Source: Methylomicrobium lacus LW14 (GTDB lineage: Bacteria; Pseudomonadota; Gammaproteobacteria; Methylococcales; Methylomonadaceae). From it: a DNA stretch of 64,000 bases. Shown piece after piece: positions 1-9,415 of the stretch. How positions within the stretch are numbered: the first letter of the stretch is position 1; each line of letters opens with the position of its first letter. Made by a program: the position numbers and the translations under genes. The stretch is taken from contig NZ_AZUN01000001.1 in assembly GCF_000527095.1 (NCBI RefSeq), forward strand, positions 4,167,501 to 4,231,500, read 5' to 3'. A model generated the notes under the pieces. It did not search any database, was not told where the DNA came from, and worked only from the letters and a program-made list of their open reading frames with translations.

Positions 1-1
1 G

Positions 2-3000
2 GAGTCGTCCCAGCGTTCCGCCAAAAATCTACTTATTTTGTCTTCCAGTCCTAATGAAGACCTAGGGTTTATTCCCGTTGATCTGGATATGAACAGCGCT
101 GAATTTCACGTTAAATCAGGAGAGACTGTGCGTCTTGGCCTGAATGATGGTGAGGTGGTTTGTAGTAAAGTTGGCTGTGAATATGCGGGTAGCAAGGGGG
201 CTTTACCTTTTCGGCGATCATTATTGGGTTCTCCGTTTTACGTAGCGAATGCAGTACCCACCGTCTTGGAATATTGCCCTGATTTCAAAAATGAAGATGG
301 GCAAAAAGGGCACGGACCGCAATCACTGCCCGGCCGTGGTCGCAGACTGATTACGTTTACCGACAGTCGCCAGGGGACTGCACGTATGGCGGTGAGTATG
401 CAGCAAGAAGCGGAACGAAATCGCGTGCGTGGTCTTATCGTAGAAGTGCTTTCATCTCACCAAAGGACTTTGTCAAATCAATCCACGCCTGCCGAGGGAG
501 TCACGGCACAAGATTTGTTGGATCAAGCCAATAACCTTAGGGCTATGGGAATGGTTGCGATGGCAAATGTGCTTGAAGAGAAGGCGAGAACCGTGGCATC
601 AGGCGCTGTAACGACATTGGCCGAGCTCACATGGGGTGAACTGGCCAATGAGCTTAGGCAAAAGACCGACATTAAAACATCGATGCTGCATTATAACCAA
701 TATCATAAGCCGGAAATTTTTAGGCCAAATGATGGGCCTTTAAAATTAGCTGAAATGCTGATGTTTCGTGAATTTATGCGTAGACCTAAATTTAAAAACA
801 GTCTTGAAACCCAAGGCTTGGTTAAGGTCGGTTATAGTGGTCTAAAAAATATAAGTACTTTGCCGGATTATTGGGAAGACAGTAAGCTTTCTCTGACTGA
901 TTGGAAAGACTTCCTAAAAGTTGCTCTCGATTTTTATGTAAGAGAAGGGAGCTTTATCCAACTTGAGGAGGATTGGCGCTCATGGATTGGCACTCGCTTT
1001 TCGCCTAAGGTGTTGCGAAACCCAGTTTCCGAAGAAGCCGACGATAATCAAGTAAAGCGATGGCCAAACATTCGTAATGGAAATTACAGCCAGCGATTGA
1101 TCAAAATGCTGCTATTGGCTGCCAACCTCGATCCAGCCAAAAAGGGCGATGTTGACCGTGTGAATTTTTGGTTAGGGAAAGCGTGGTTGCAATTGACCGA
1201 GAACAACCGGGTATTGAAGTCCGATGGGAACCGATTCTATCTGGCAAAAGAACAAATGACGTTTTCGTTAGTCGATAGAGCGTTTGTTTGTCCGGTCACT
1301 AATAAATTGTTGGATACCGCTTTTAAAGTCTTAACCCCTTACCTTCCCACTCATATCAAGTTCAATCGTTTGACAGATGAAGAACGTAACCGCTTTAAGG
1401 TAACAGAGGTCATGTTGCCAGAGGTTTGGGAGTTTGATCATTCGCAGGAAGATTATGTCCTCGGACTGGAAAAAGTGAGAAAGTTGGTTGGTAGCAACGA
1501 GGCGATTAGAAATCTAAGATCGCAAAATCTATGGACGAATCTTAACGATAGAGCCGTCGAAGGAGGGTTTTACTATCGCACTGCGGAGCACTCGGCACAA
1601 CAATCTTCTGAGCGGCTCGAAGACTACGAAGAACTGTTTAAAAAAGGCCAAATCAACGTACTCAATTGCTCCACGACTATGGAAATGGGGGTAGATATTG
1701 GTGGTATTGCTGCCGTTGTAATGAATAACGTACCTCCGCATCCTGCAAACTATTTACAGCGTGCAGGGAGGGCTGGACGCAGTAAGGAAGCAAGAGCACT
1801 TGCTTATACCCTGTGTAAGGGTAATCCTCATGATCAACAGGTTTTTGCAAATCCATCTTGGCCTTTTGAAACTGTCATACCAGCACCTGCAGTTGCTCTT
1901 AATTCCGCTAGATTAGTTCAAAGGCACGTCAATTCGCTGATGTTGGCGAATTTTTTATGCCATGAGGTGGGTGTAACAACAAAAGAAAAGACCCGGCTCG
2001 ATACACAATGGTTTTTTAATGACGAGCATGGCGACTCCCTTTGTGATCGTTTTATCAGTTGGCTTGGAAAAGCAACATTAGATTTAGACCAAGCTGTAAA
2101 CGACTTGGCAAAAGGTACCGCGTTACAAGGTTTGTCGTCATTCCAGTTGCGAACTGAGACTATTATCAAAATCAAACAGCTTCAGTCGCGTTGGTTAGAG
2201 GATTATCGTTATCTTGTTGCCGAAGAAAGTAACGCAAAACCGAATAGTCCCTATTTAATGCGCATTCAAATAGAAAAGCGCCGTCATTCAGAAGAGTATC
2301 TTTTGCGAGATTTGGCTGCACGCACATTCTTGCCTGGCTATGGTTTTCCTACTGATGTTGTAAATTTCGATAATTTTACGATTGAGGATTACATACGTGA
2401 GAAGGAATCTAACAAAACTTCTACGAAAGACCGTGATGATAATGTATCCCGATATAAAGGATTGCCATCGCGCAACCTTGCTATTGCTGTTCGAGAATAT
2501 GCACCGGGAGCCGAAGTTATTTTAGACGGAAGAGTGTTCCGTTCGGCTGGTGTATCGTTGCATTGGCATAATCTAAATAGCAATACCAATGAAGCACAGA
2601 AATTTGATATCGCATGGCGATGCGACAGCTGTGGTGGGCTTGGTTACGAAGAAGGTGTTGTTAAAAACTCAGAACTAGTCTGCACAAATGCTGACTGTAG
2701 GAGACCAATAAAACTCGCCAATATTAAAAAAGTTTTGCAGCCGGCTGGTTTTGTGACTGATGCGTATGAAAGCGTATCCAATAACATTGAGCACCAAAAA
2801 TTTATACCTGTTGAGCCATCTTGGGTATTCGTTGATGCGAATAAAGTGCCTCTTCCAAATCCGGAACTTGGTTATATGACCTATGGGGTCAATGGCAAAG
2901 TTTTTCACCATAGCTCAGGTGAGCTTGGTCATGGCTATGCACTTTGCTTATCCTGCGGAAGAGCAGATTCTATGGTTACGGCTGAAGAATATCCTTCCGG

Positions 3001-4672
3001 ATTGTCGCCTGCAGGCAGCCATTTTCCCCCTCGCCCAAGCAAAGAAGACAAAGATAAAAACAACAGGCGTTTACCATGTTCAGGCTCGGCGAATCTGGTT
3101 CCAAATGTCGTTTTGGGAGCCTATGCTTACACCGATGTTTTTGAATTGATTCTCCGTCGCCCAGTGTCTGGAGAGTTCCTCGCCGATGGTTTGGATGATA
3201 CCAAGTCGATAGCGATTACGTTAGCCGTTGCATTACGGGCTGCACTTTCTGGCATTCTTGGTATTTCCCCTTCTGAGCTAGGTTATGCAATTCGTCCTGC
3301 GCGGTTAGAAAACGGTGCAGCCATTCGGGTTATTCAATTGTACGACATAATAAGCGGTGGAGCAGGATTCGCTTCTAGTGCGCCGATTCATATCGAAACA
3401 TTGCTAGAGAAAATGGTTAAACAATTGGAATGTAGCCACTGTGAAACGGCTTGCAGTGAGTGTTTATTGGATTCCCAAACCCGTCATGATCATGACTCAC
3501 TGGACCGTAAATTAGCTTTGGAATGGCTTGGGACTAACTTTGCTCGTCATGTTGAGCTACCCCAAGATGAGCAGTTGTTAACTGGTGCAAAATACTGCCC
3601 TGGCTCAGTTGAAGAAGTATTACGCAGACATATTAATGAAGGTGCTGAACGTCTTGTATTGTGGCTTAAGGGAAATGAAAATGAGTGGGATCTGCTTGCT
3701 CCAGAGTTCCGAAGAGCAATTCACAATTATCTTCTGCAAGATAATGTAAAGGTTGATTTGGTACTAGGATTTGAGCCGCAAGATATCGACCTCCAACATG
3801 ATCTCTATCGTCTGTCCGTTGTTGGGGCTCGTATTTTCAAAAGCTCATTTGATGACAGCAATCCTATCGTTGCACAAGTTATAAAAGATGGAGCTGTTTT
3901 CACAATTGCTTCGAAGTTTTCTGATGCATTGGTTCCAGGTTCTTCATGGCATCAGCGGGGTGAGATGGTAGTTGAAGTCGAAGCAATCGATTCGGCAGAA
4001 TTAACAGAAGTTGATACATCTCGCTGGATGACCAAAGCTGAATCATTGGTTTTCGATATCGAAATCGTTTCAGAACTTAATGGTGCTCTAAATAGCTTTG
4101 GATACAGATTCTGGAAACATATTTTTAGTAAACATGAAGAACTAAGCGCTTTGTGGGAGAATGGTAAAGTAACAGAGGTTGTTTACTCCGACAGATATAT
4201 TCAGAACCCAGCCGCTGTAACGCTTTTGAGTGCTTTACTTAAGCCGGTCTTTGATAAGAATGCGAATGGTAATGCCTTAACTGTCAATACACTGTTCAAG
4301 CCGAAAGAGCGAAAAGGAAACCGGACTCATCATGACTGGATAAGTCGAGATGAATTTGAATCTTTTTCTCAGAAGTGGATCAGTAAAAAGCTGGATGCCC
4401 CTGTGATATTGAATATTTTCGGTAGTGTGAGAGATATTCCTCATCATAGGAAACTAATTATTAAATTAGACACAGGCAAGGCAATAAAAGTCAGGCTCGA
4501 TCAGGGGATTGATTATTGGAACATACGGTTTGAGAAAGCCGCCGAGAGTTACTTCAACTTTGATGATAGCGTAGATTATCAATTGGCTTCCCTGTCTGAC
4601 GCTTGCGGAAGAGCACAGGCAGTAAATGGTGAGCGATGGGCAACAGATGTGCTTGTAGAGGTGTTAGAATGA
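2..4672 (+). CDS. C-terminal part of giant DUF1998 helicase, DruE-like (Druantia)
   Basis: The frame is open from base 2 with no stop, so the gene starts before the window; the first visible start (TTG at 38) is internal and more than 1540 residues of C-terminus are visible. Counting from base 38, residues about 100-135 and 540-600 form the second RecA-like helicase lobe, with a motif VI QRAGRAGR near 573. Paired cysteines (CDSCGG, CTNADC) lie near 862-890. A DUF1998 cysteine cluster (CSHCETACSECLL) lies near 1131. The last 350 residues look PLD-like, ending with an HHRKLIIKL...G-I-D-Y segment near 1468. Very long DUF1998 helicases of this plan are the DruE component of Druantia anti-phage systems; DISARM DrmA and other DUF1998 helicases are alternatives. 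The ATP-binding lobe and any partner genes lie outside the window. The assignment to the helicase/DUF1998 class is firm, to DruE moderate. Confidence 0.7.
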   Translation, partial: ESSQRSAKNLLILSSSPNEDLGFIPVDLDMNSAEFHVKSGETVRLGLNDGEVVCSKVGCEYAGSKGALPFRRSLLGSPFYVANAVPTVLEYCPDFKNEDGQKGHGPQSLPGRGRRLITFTDSRQGTARMAVSMQQEAERNRVRGLIVEVLSSHQRTLSNQSTPAEGVTAQDLLDQANNLRAMGMVAMANVLEEKARTVASGAVTTLAELTWGELANELRQKTDIKTSMLHYNQYHKPEIFRPNDGPLKLAEMLMFREFMRRPKFKNSLETQGLVKVGYSGLKNISTLPDYWEDSKLSLTDWKDFLKVALDFYVREGSFIQLEEDWRSWIGTRFSPKVLRNPVSEEADDNQVKRWPNIRNGNYSQRLIKMLLLAANLDPAKKGDVDRVNFWLGKAWLQLTENNRVLKSDGNRFYLAKEQMTFSLVDRAFVCPVTNKLLDTAFKVLTPYLPTHIKFNRLTDEERNRFKVTEVMLPEVWEFDHSQEDYVLGLEKVRKLVGSNEAIRNLRSQNLWTNLNDRAVEGGFYYRTAEHSAQQSSERLEDYEELFKKGQINVLNCSTTMEMGVDIGGIAAVVMNNVPPHPANYLQRAGRAGRSKEARALAYTLCKGNPHDQQVFANPSWPFETVIPAPAVALNSARLVQRHVNSLMLANFLCHEVGVTTKEKTRLDTQWFFNDEHGDSLCDRFISWLGKATLDLDQAVNDLAKGTALQGLSSFQLRTETIIKIKQLQSRWLEDYRYLVAEESNAKPNSPYLMRIQIEKRRHSEEYLLRDLAARTFLPGYGFPTDVVNFDNFTIEDYIREKESNKTSTKDRDDNVSRYKGLPSRNLAIAVREYAPGAEVILDGRVFRSAGVSLHWHNLNSNTNEAQKFDIAWRCDSCGGLGYEEGVVKNSELVCTNADCRRPIKLANIKKVLQPAGFVTDAYESVSNNIEHQKFIPVEPSWVFVDANKVPLPNPELGYMTYGVNGKVFHHSSGELGHGYALCLSCGRADSMVTAEEYPSGLSPAGSHFPPRPSKEDKDKNNRRLPCSGSANLVPNVVLGAYAYTDVFELILRRPVSGEFLADGLDDTKSIAITLAVALRAALSGILGISPSELGYAIRPARLENGAAIRVIQLYDIISGGAGFASSAPIHIETLLEKMVKQLECSHCETACSECLLDSQTRHDHDSLDRKLALEWLGTNFARHVELPQDEQLLTGAKYCPGSVEEVLRRHINEGAERLVLWLKGNENEWDLLAPEFRRAIHNYLLQDNVKVDLVLGFEPQDIDLQHDLYRLSVVGARIFKSSFDDSNPIVAQVIKDGAVFTIASKFSDALVPGSSWHQRGEMVVEVEAIDSAELTEVDTSRWMTKAESLVFDIEIVSELNGALNSFGYRFWKHIFSKHEELSALWENGKVTEVVYSDRYIQNPAAVTLLSALLKPVFDKNANGNALTVNTLFKPKERKGNRTHHDWISRDEFESFSQKWISKKLDAPVILNIFGSVRDIPHHRKLIIKLDTGKAIKVRLDQGIDYWNIRFEKAAESYFNFDDSVDYQLASLSDACGRAQAVNGERWATDVLVEVLE

Positions 4673-4807
4673 GTCTCTGAAAGACTACCAGGTAATCGGA
4701 CCAGACATGACCTTGTTAGAGTGATGCAAGAAGCGTCCCGTGAGATAGGTATTTTATTATCACTCTATCCAAATGAGCTGGAAATTTCCAAGTAGCCAAA
4801 CAGGACC

Positions 4808-5116
4808 TCAATAATTCACCTTAAACGTCGGACTGTCCTCCGGCCGGGTCTTGCGTTGATCGTAAATCCGCGTCGTGGCGATGTTCGCATGGCCTTGCCA
4901 TTCCTGCACCTTGGCGATATCGGCTTGATGGTCGAGCGCATTGGTGGCGGCGGTAGCGCGTAAGGAATGCGCGCCAATCGTAAAACCCAGCTCGCTGGAA
5001 TAAGCGCGCACTAGCTTATAGATGCCGTCGGGGGTGATCGCCTTCGCCCCTCCGCCTTTCGTATTGTTGCTGACCGGACGGAAGAGGGCGCCGGACTCAT
5101 CGCTGGAAAACAGCTT
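4808..5116 (-). pseudogene. Tyrosine recombinase (integrase), C-terminal remnant
   Basis: The surviving reading frame keeps the last two catalytic boxes of a tyrosine recombinase: HSLRATAAT (the HxxR box) and GHANIATTRIYDQR (second His and the nucleophilic Tyr). Codons upstream of position 5011 continue in frame to a stop at 5117-5119, giving about 102 codons; the N-terminal half with the first catalytic Arg is gone. It is probably the integrase of the island, decayed by deletion, and it lies between the helicase gene and the zinc-ribbon gene. It could alternatively be a remnant of an unrelated integron or prophage integrase. It cannot be active as it stands. Confidence 0.75.
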
Positions 5117-5244
5117 TCAATATTTGCCACTATTGAGCGCTGAGTTTTTCCAGTCATAAAATTTACATATGGTAATAATATCAACATGATAGTGGTTGGC
5201 TTCTGAAAAATTTAAACGCTCTTTTGTTGTTAAAGTGGCAAAAT
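5117..5244. other. A+T-rich spacer without a recognisable gene
   Basis: About 130 bases between the integrase remnant and the end of the frameshifted tail of the zinc-ribbon gene. I see no start codon with a ribosome binding site and no terminator. It is probably debris at a deletion junction. Confidence 0.4.
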
Positions 5245-5398
5245 TTAGACGCCGTTTTCCAATCTTACCTTTGTTATGGGTAATTGTACTTCCCTCAACA
5301 TCCCGAGTAACGCTAGCTGATCCGGTTTTTGGATAAGGCTCAAGCCATGCGCGGTTTCGGTGATGGCCTCCTCATCAATCCAGGGATTTTTGATTGCT

Positions 5399-6559
5399 TT
5401 ATTTAAGGTTGGGTAGTTGAATAAGCGCTATCGGTGTTTCAATTCCCTCGTCATTAGTTTTCAAAATGAAATCGTACAGCGTGCAGCTCACCATGCTGCG
5501 CGGACAATGGAAATTTCTTCGAAAGGCAGTGACGACCCAATTTTCAGCTCTAGCCTTATCTGCCCACCGTTGACACGCACCAATCATATAGTCAGCGGCT
5601 TGCCTTGGGGTAGCCGTCTGTTTGACCATAAAGTCTGAGGCATATTGGGCACACGATTGGATGATGCGGAAGCATTGCCCTGTCGAAAAGTCTTCTAGCT
5701 GATTTCTGAGCATGGCGGTAACGCTGTGCTCATCGGCTTCAGGAAACATCCGCTTCGCCGCGCAATAATCATAAAATTCTCTGCACTCCGCTAATGCAAT
5801 ATCCAAGGCCAGATCTGACACTTGCTCGTACCAGGGCGTCGGCCAGTTGCACTCAATTACGCGGGCTTCGATGTCTTGAATCAATTCGGAAGAAACGGTA
5901 TCTGGCAGACTCCACTGCGCGTTAAAAGTAATGGCCATTTTATTATTTGATAAGGCAATGGATTTGGTGTGTGCTTGGCCCGAAATCTTAAGCAGTCCGG
6001 CTTCGATCAATCGCGACAAAAGGTCTTCACCATAACCGCCTGATGGCGCAAATGGCATCTTCGAACCGTTTGAAAGGCGAAATTTCATGCCGTTTTTGAT
6101 TCTCGCAGGACCATAACACTGCATCAAAGATAATAACGATACGGCTTGTTCGAGAGACAAGTCGGCGGCTTTGAGGGAGTGATGCGTCGTTCGGCTAGGA
6201 GCTTGGGGCTGAATGGATGGGATTTTCTTTTGCTGTTTGTTCGTTTTGCTGCAATAGGAGCAGGCGCATGCTCTGGTTTTCCTATGCTGACAATGGGAGC
6301 AGTGTAGACCGTTCTTGTATTCATTTCGATACCCACCTTGGGAAATTCGCGGTAACACCATGACTGACTCACAGTTAGGGCATAACTCTGAACTGATTTC
6401 TGGAGGAAATAATTTATAGAGTTGAGGGAGCGCGCAGTCGATGTTGAATAGGCGAATCAAGTCGGAGACTTTGGTTTTGGCGTAGTAGGCCTGAATCAAG
6501 GTATCGATCTGTTCACTTGTTAAGTGGGCAAGTTTCGGATGAATCGTTGAATGGGACAT
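5399..6559 (-). CDS. Zinc-ribbon protein of unknown function, C-terminus frameshifted
   Basis: 386 residues as read; I do not recognise the family. Residues about 58-105 carry a cysteine-rich zinc-ribbon-like segment (CPNC, then LHCSHCQHR and ACACSYC). The N-terminus (LTSEQIDTLIQAYY) looks helical and HTH-like, and the rest is soluble and mixed. The frame ends in ...QLPNLK, but the neighbouring frame continues at once as NKAIKNPWIDEEAITE and runs to a stop at 5245-5247. One extra A in the run at 5401-5407 would explain the break, giving an ancestral protein of about 438 residues. The gene is transcribed divergently from the XRE regulator at 6663, 103 bases away, an arrangement typical of regulated defence or plasmid-maintenance genes. 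A defence role is inference from location only. Confidence 0.6.
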   Translation of the reverse strand: MSHSTIHPKLAHLTSEQIDTLIQAYYAKTKVSDLIRLFNIDCALPQLYKLFPPEISSELCPNCESVMVLPRISQGGYRNEYKNGLHCSHCQHRKTRACACSYCSKTNKQQKKIPSIQPQAPSRTTHHSLKAADLSLEQAVSLLSLMQCYGPARIKNGMKFRLSNGSKMPFAPSGGYGEDLLSRLIEAGLLKISGQAHTKSIALSNNKMAITFNAQWSLPDTVSSELIQDIEARVIECNWPTPWYEQVSDLALDIALAECREFYDYCAAKRMFPEADEHSVTAMLRNQLEDFSTGQCFRIIQSCAQYASDFMVKQTATPRQAADYMIGACQRWADKARAENWVVTAFRRNFHCPRSMVSCTLYDFILKTNDEGIETPIALIQLPNLK

Positions 6560-6662
6560 AGCGAAAGGCGGCGAAACAAAAAAATACCAATATAAGCCGA
6601 AAAATCAAAATTGTCACTCATAGAGCGTGGCCTTATAAAATGCTGATCCGTAGTATAAAAAC

Positions 6663-6902
6663 ATGCTTGAACATGTTTCATCTACAACTGATCCTCGGAT
6701 ACTCTTTGGGGAACGCCTGATTCAGCTGCGTAAACGGCGCGGCTGGTCGCAGGAGCGTTTGTCGCTTGAAAGCGGAGTGGCGCGCAGTTATTTAGGGGGC
6801 GTCGAACGTGGACAACGGAATATTGCACTGTTGAATATTTGTCGCTTGGCAGAAGCGCTATCTGTATCCCCTGATGAATTATTACGCTTTCAGGGCGAAT
6901 AA
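6663..6902 (+). CDS. XRE-family HTH transcriptional regulator
   Basis: A 79-residue protein that is essentially one helix-turn-helix: GERLIQLRKRRGWSQERLS, then SGVARSYLGGVERGQRN and a closing SPDELLRF. It closely fits the small Cro/C1-type regulators, including controller proteins of restriction-modification systems. It probably acts as a dimer on the 103-base divergent intergenic region and controls itself and the zinc-ribbon gene. Upstream, TATAAA-like boxes lie at about 6634 and 6655; the second is so close to the ATG that a leaderless transcript is possible. No adjacent methylase or nuclease survives. Confidence 0.85.
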   Translation: MLEHVSSTTDPRILFGERLIQLRKRRGWSQERLSLESGVARSYLGGVERGQRNIALLNICRLAEALSVSPDELLRFQGE

Positions 6903-6986
6903 GTATATATTTGATGCCATTCACCAAGTGAATTTTCAACCGATTCATCTCTGTACACGACAAAAAATTTATCCCCAGGCTCTCAC

Positions 6987-8361
6987 TCATGTTTGGAAAG
7001 CTATTATTTCGGGATTCTGCCCGTCAACTACGATCATGTCGGGCGGACATAAAAACAACACCCATAGCCTGAACCTGTCCTCAATTTTTTGGAGGCCATG
7101 CAAAAGGCTGTCTGTCAGATAATCCAGCCCATAGCGAAACAAACTCTGCTCCGGTCGTCCATGCTTTTTCGTTTTTAAGGGCCTGACCTGATGTTTCCAT
7201 TCCCCCGTCTTATGCGCCCAACAAAAGGCAATGGCCAATAATGCCATCACCTTTTTGATCCGAAAATAGCGGGTCAGACGCATCTCTTCCAGATGAAAGC
7301 CCCGGCCTTTCAGGCATTGGAACAGATTCTCGATTTCCCAACGCAAACCATAGACATCCACCGGCTGCGGAAAACGTTGGTTACCCACCAGGATCAACAG
7401 TTCACCGCTGTCCAGCTTCATGCCGCTGAGCCATACCCACTGTTGGCCGATGTGGCGCTTTTTTCTCAGCGCGCGGCTTTTGCCCACGTCCAGGTCGGCG
7501 AACAGCGAGCGGACAGGACGTTCCTGATGTTGTTTTAAAATAAAGTCTCATACTTAAAATAAAGCATCATACTTTTTGAAAAACATTTAATTTAAACAAT
7601 ATCTTAGAAAATTATCCAGGCATATGAAAGCCAGTTTTTGGACAAATAGTATGGGGCTTTATTTTAAATCAAAACAAGGGAATTTTTTTCAAATCAACAT
7701 CTTACAAGTCGTGAAAGTATGGTGCTTTATTTTAAAGCGACACCTGACCCGGGCGAGCCGTCAACAACTGGTTTTCCTTCATCCGGATCAGATAAGGAAT
7801 GTCCTGATCGCTTAACCATTGCCACCATCGATCGCCAATAAACTCCCTGTCGCCCAGGACGCCCAAAATACCCTGCCGACCAAAGCGAGCTATAAATCTT
7901 TGCAACAAGGCGATGCGCTCGCGCTGGTTGGAGTTGCCCTGTTTATTCAATATCAGCCAATATACGGGAATCGCCGCACCTTTGTAGACGATGCCTAGCG
8001 TCAGAATATTGAGATTCTTTTCACCCCATTTCCAGTTCGTCCGATCCAACGTGAAGTAGTACTATTTCTCATAAAAATCAAACAACTGCATGATCAAGCG
8101 CGCAATCGCATCATAATCAAAGACGGCTTCCTGAAAAAATCGCTGCAACCGCCGATAGCGCGATTTCGGCTTCGCCTGACTGGCAAAGGCCAAGGCCAGT
8201 TGCGTCAGGTTCATGCGTTTCAGCCGCACTAAGGCCAATAGCATCCCAACAAAACAATCCAACCGGCACTTGCCCCAATCTAAATGTCCTTTTAGAATCA
8301 CTCTCAGTCCATCGCTCAATTCCATTTCACCTCCTGTTTGGTCGCAAGAGAGTGAAACCAA
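6987..8361 (-). pseudogene. IS4-family DDE transposase, interrupted
   Basis: Three pieces on the minus strand make one transposase. 8361-8065 is the N-terminal region. 8061-7737 has LDRTNWKWG (first Asp) and LGDREFIG (second Asp). 7533-6987 has the YREK box, Y-GL-R-WEI-E-NLFQCL-K, with exact IS4 spacing. The first break is an in-frame TAG at 8062-8064 (FYEK-stop-YYFT); the frame is otherwise continuous. The second is a 195-bp MITE; removing it together with one TA copy restores the continuous reading ...GQVSL-K-QHQERPVRSLF. The likely start is MELSDGLR at 8325. No active transposase can be made. Confidence 0.88.
7536..7734. mobile_element. MITE with TA target duplication, inside the IS4 transposase gene
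   Basis: A 195-bp A+T-rich insert (7538-7732) begins AAATAAAG and ends CTTTATTT, flanked by TA at 7536-7537 and 7733-7734. The TA duplication is typical of IS630/Tc1-mariner-type elements. The terminal motif AAATAAAGnnnCATACTT occurs twice at the left (7538-7555 and 7557-7574), and twice inverted at the right (7648-7664 and 7715-7732). There is no internal coding frame. The IS4 reading frame is continuous across the site once the insert and one TA are removed, which fixes the boundaries. Confidence 0.8.
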
Positions 8362-8445
8362 TTAGCGATGGACTTTCAAGCTCCTTATTTGCCCTTCTTG
8401 CAAATCAATGGTTTAGGTTTTTTGTCGTGTACAGAGCCGATTCAT

Positions 8446-9059
8446 AACTCCCATTCTTGTAAATTGGCGAAGGCGACCTTCGAGTAAGTATCGACAAAGG
8501 TTTGCTGATACACCCGCCCGACGCCTTTGAAGGTGCCGACGTAGAAGGTGTCTTGCGAGCCCAGATAGCCAGGGGGCGCCGTTTCGATTTTACCGCTGGC
8601 TTCGTCATCCTGCTTTTTCTTTTCCAGGGCGGCAACCTGCGCCTCGGTCAGAATCAAGCTTTGCTCCGCTACTTTCGCTTCCAGAGCCTTCAGGCGCTCC
8701 TTGAAGCTTGCCAGGTTGTGCCGCAACCAGATACTGCGTACGCCGCTGGGCGAGACGAAGACACCGGCCTTGCGCAGTTAATTGCTGACCCTAATTTGGC
8801 CATGTGCTGGGTAATCCAGGGCATGGTTCAGAACCGCTCGCTCTGTCGGCTCATCGACGCGATTCTTCAGATTCGGCTGGCGTCGGCTCTTATCGAACAG
8901 AGCTTCAGTCCCGCCGGTTTCCACCGCCGCCTTGTAACGATAAAACGTGTCCCGCGACAAGCCCATGGTCTTGCAGGCTTTCGAGACTTTACCGAGTTCT
9001 TCGGCCAGATTCAGCAAGCCGATTTTATGTTTGATGATTCTTACGTTATTCTCAAGCAT
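8446..9059 (-). pseudogene. IS481-family transposase, nonsense-mutated and truncated
   Basis: The N-terminal HTH region begins MLENNVRIIKHKIGLLNLAE at 9059. The frame is closed by TAA near 8777-8779 (QIRVSN-stop-LRKAGVF) but continues in the same register as LRKAGVFVSPSGVRS and then the coiled segment LEAKVAEQSLILTEAQVAAL. The start of the catalytic domain (GVGRVYQQTFVDTYSKVAFA) contains the first Asp. After AFANL the family similarity stops, so the remaining catalytic Asp and Glu are lost. A GAA-to-TAA change would explain the nonsense codon. Confidence 0.75.
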
Positions 9060-9095
9060 GAGGGTTACCTCGTTTCGGTGTGATGAAATTTGACA
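8446..9095 (-). mobile_element. IS481-family remnant, left end lost
   Basis: The right end survives as a TGTCAAATTTCATCAC terminus read leftward from 9095, the TGT start expected of IS481 ends. The left part of the element is missing beyond about 8455, where the transposase stops matching the family. The IS4 target duplication begins right beside this junction. Confidence 0.65.
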
Positions 9096-9125
9096 CTTCT
9101 ATCTCACCAGTAACCCTCGCTCTTT

Positions 9126-9415
9126 TCAAGCGTGGTGTCCGATCAAGTCTGAACTATTCCACCTTAGATCGTTCATTTGCCGCTGATCCTGCACCTGCTC
9201 GAACGCCAACACATAACTATGAATCTTTTCAGCATCAGCCGCCGCACGAAATATCTCTAAAGGATCTTCCTTAAGAGCCTTGATCCACGATCCGACATAA
9301 GCCGCATGTTGACCTGGATCATGGCCAATCCCAAGCTCGTCACCCAAGATCATACTGGCAATTTCGGCTCGCAATTCTTCCTTGGCGTACCCTTCGCTTC
9401 CAAAAGGGTGCGCAT
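9126..9415 (-). pseudogene. ArdC-like antirestriction zincin, C-terminal fragment
   Basis: The minus strand reads HPFGSEGYAKEELRAEIAS, then SWIKALKEDPLEIFRAA and a helical end. This matches the C-terminal half of ArdC/DUF1738 antirestriction proteins carried by plasmids and conjugative elements, in which YA-x-EEL-xAE contains the zinc-ligand Glu of the zincin fold. The N-terminal ssDNA-binding domain and the HExxH part are missing. The upstream side is fused at about 9415 to an IS3 OrfB fragment. It is consistent with a former mobile element carrying anti-restriction genes. Confidence 0.6.

Larger units (their letters stand above)
6949..8436 (-). mobile_element. IS4-family insertion sequence (complete ends, dead transposase, carries a MITE)
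   Basis: The ends are 19-bp perfect inverted repeats, CTCTGTACACGACAAAAAA at 6949-6967 and its complement at 8418-8436. They are flanked by a direct duplication CCGATTCAT at 6940-6948 and 8437-8445, a 9-bp target duplication within the IS4-family range. The transposase reads on the minus strand and is broken twice (see its entry). The element entered a sequence next to an IS481 remnant. The intact ends and target repeats suggest a fairly recent insertion. Confidence 0.92.
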
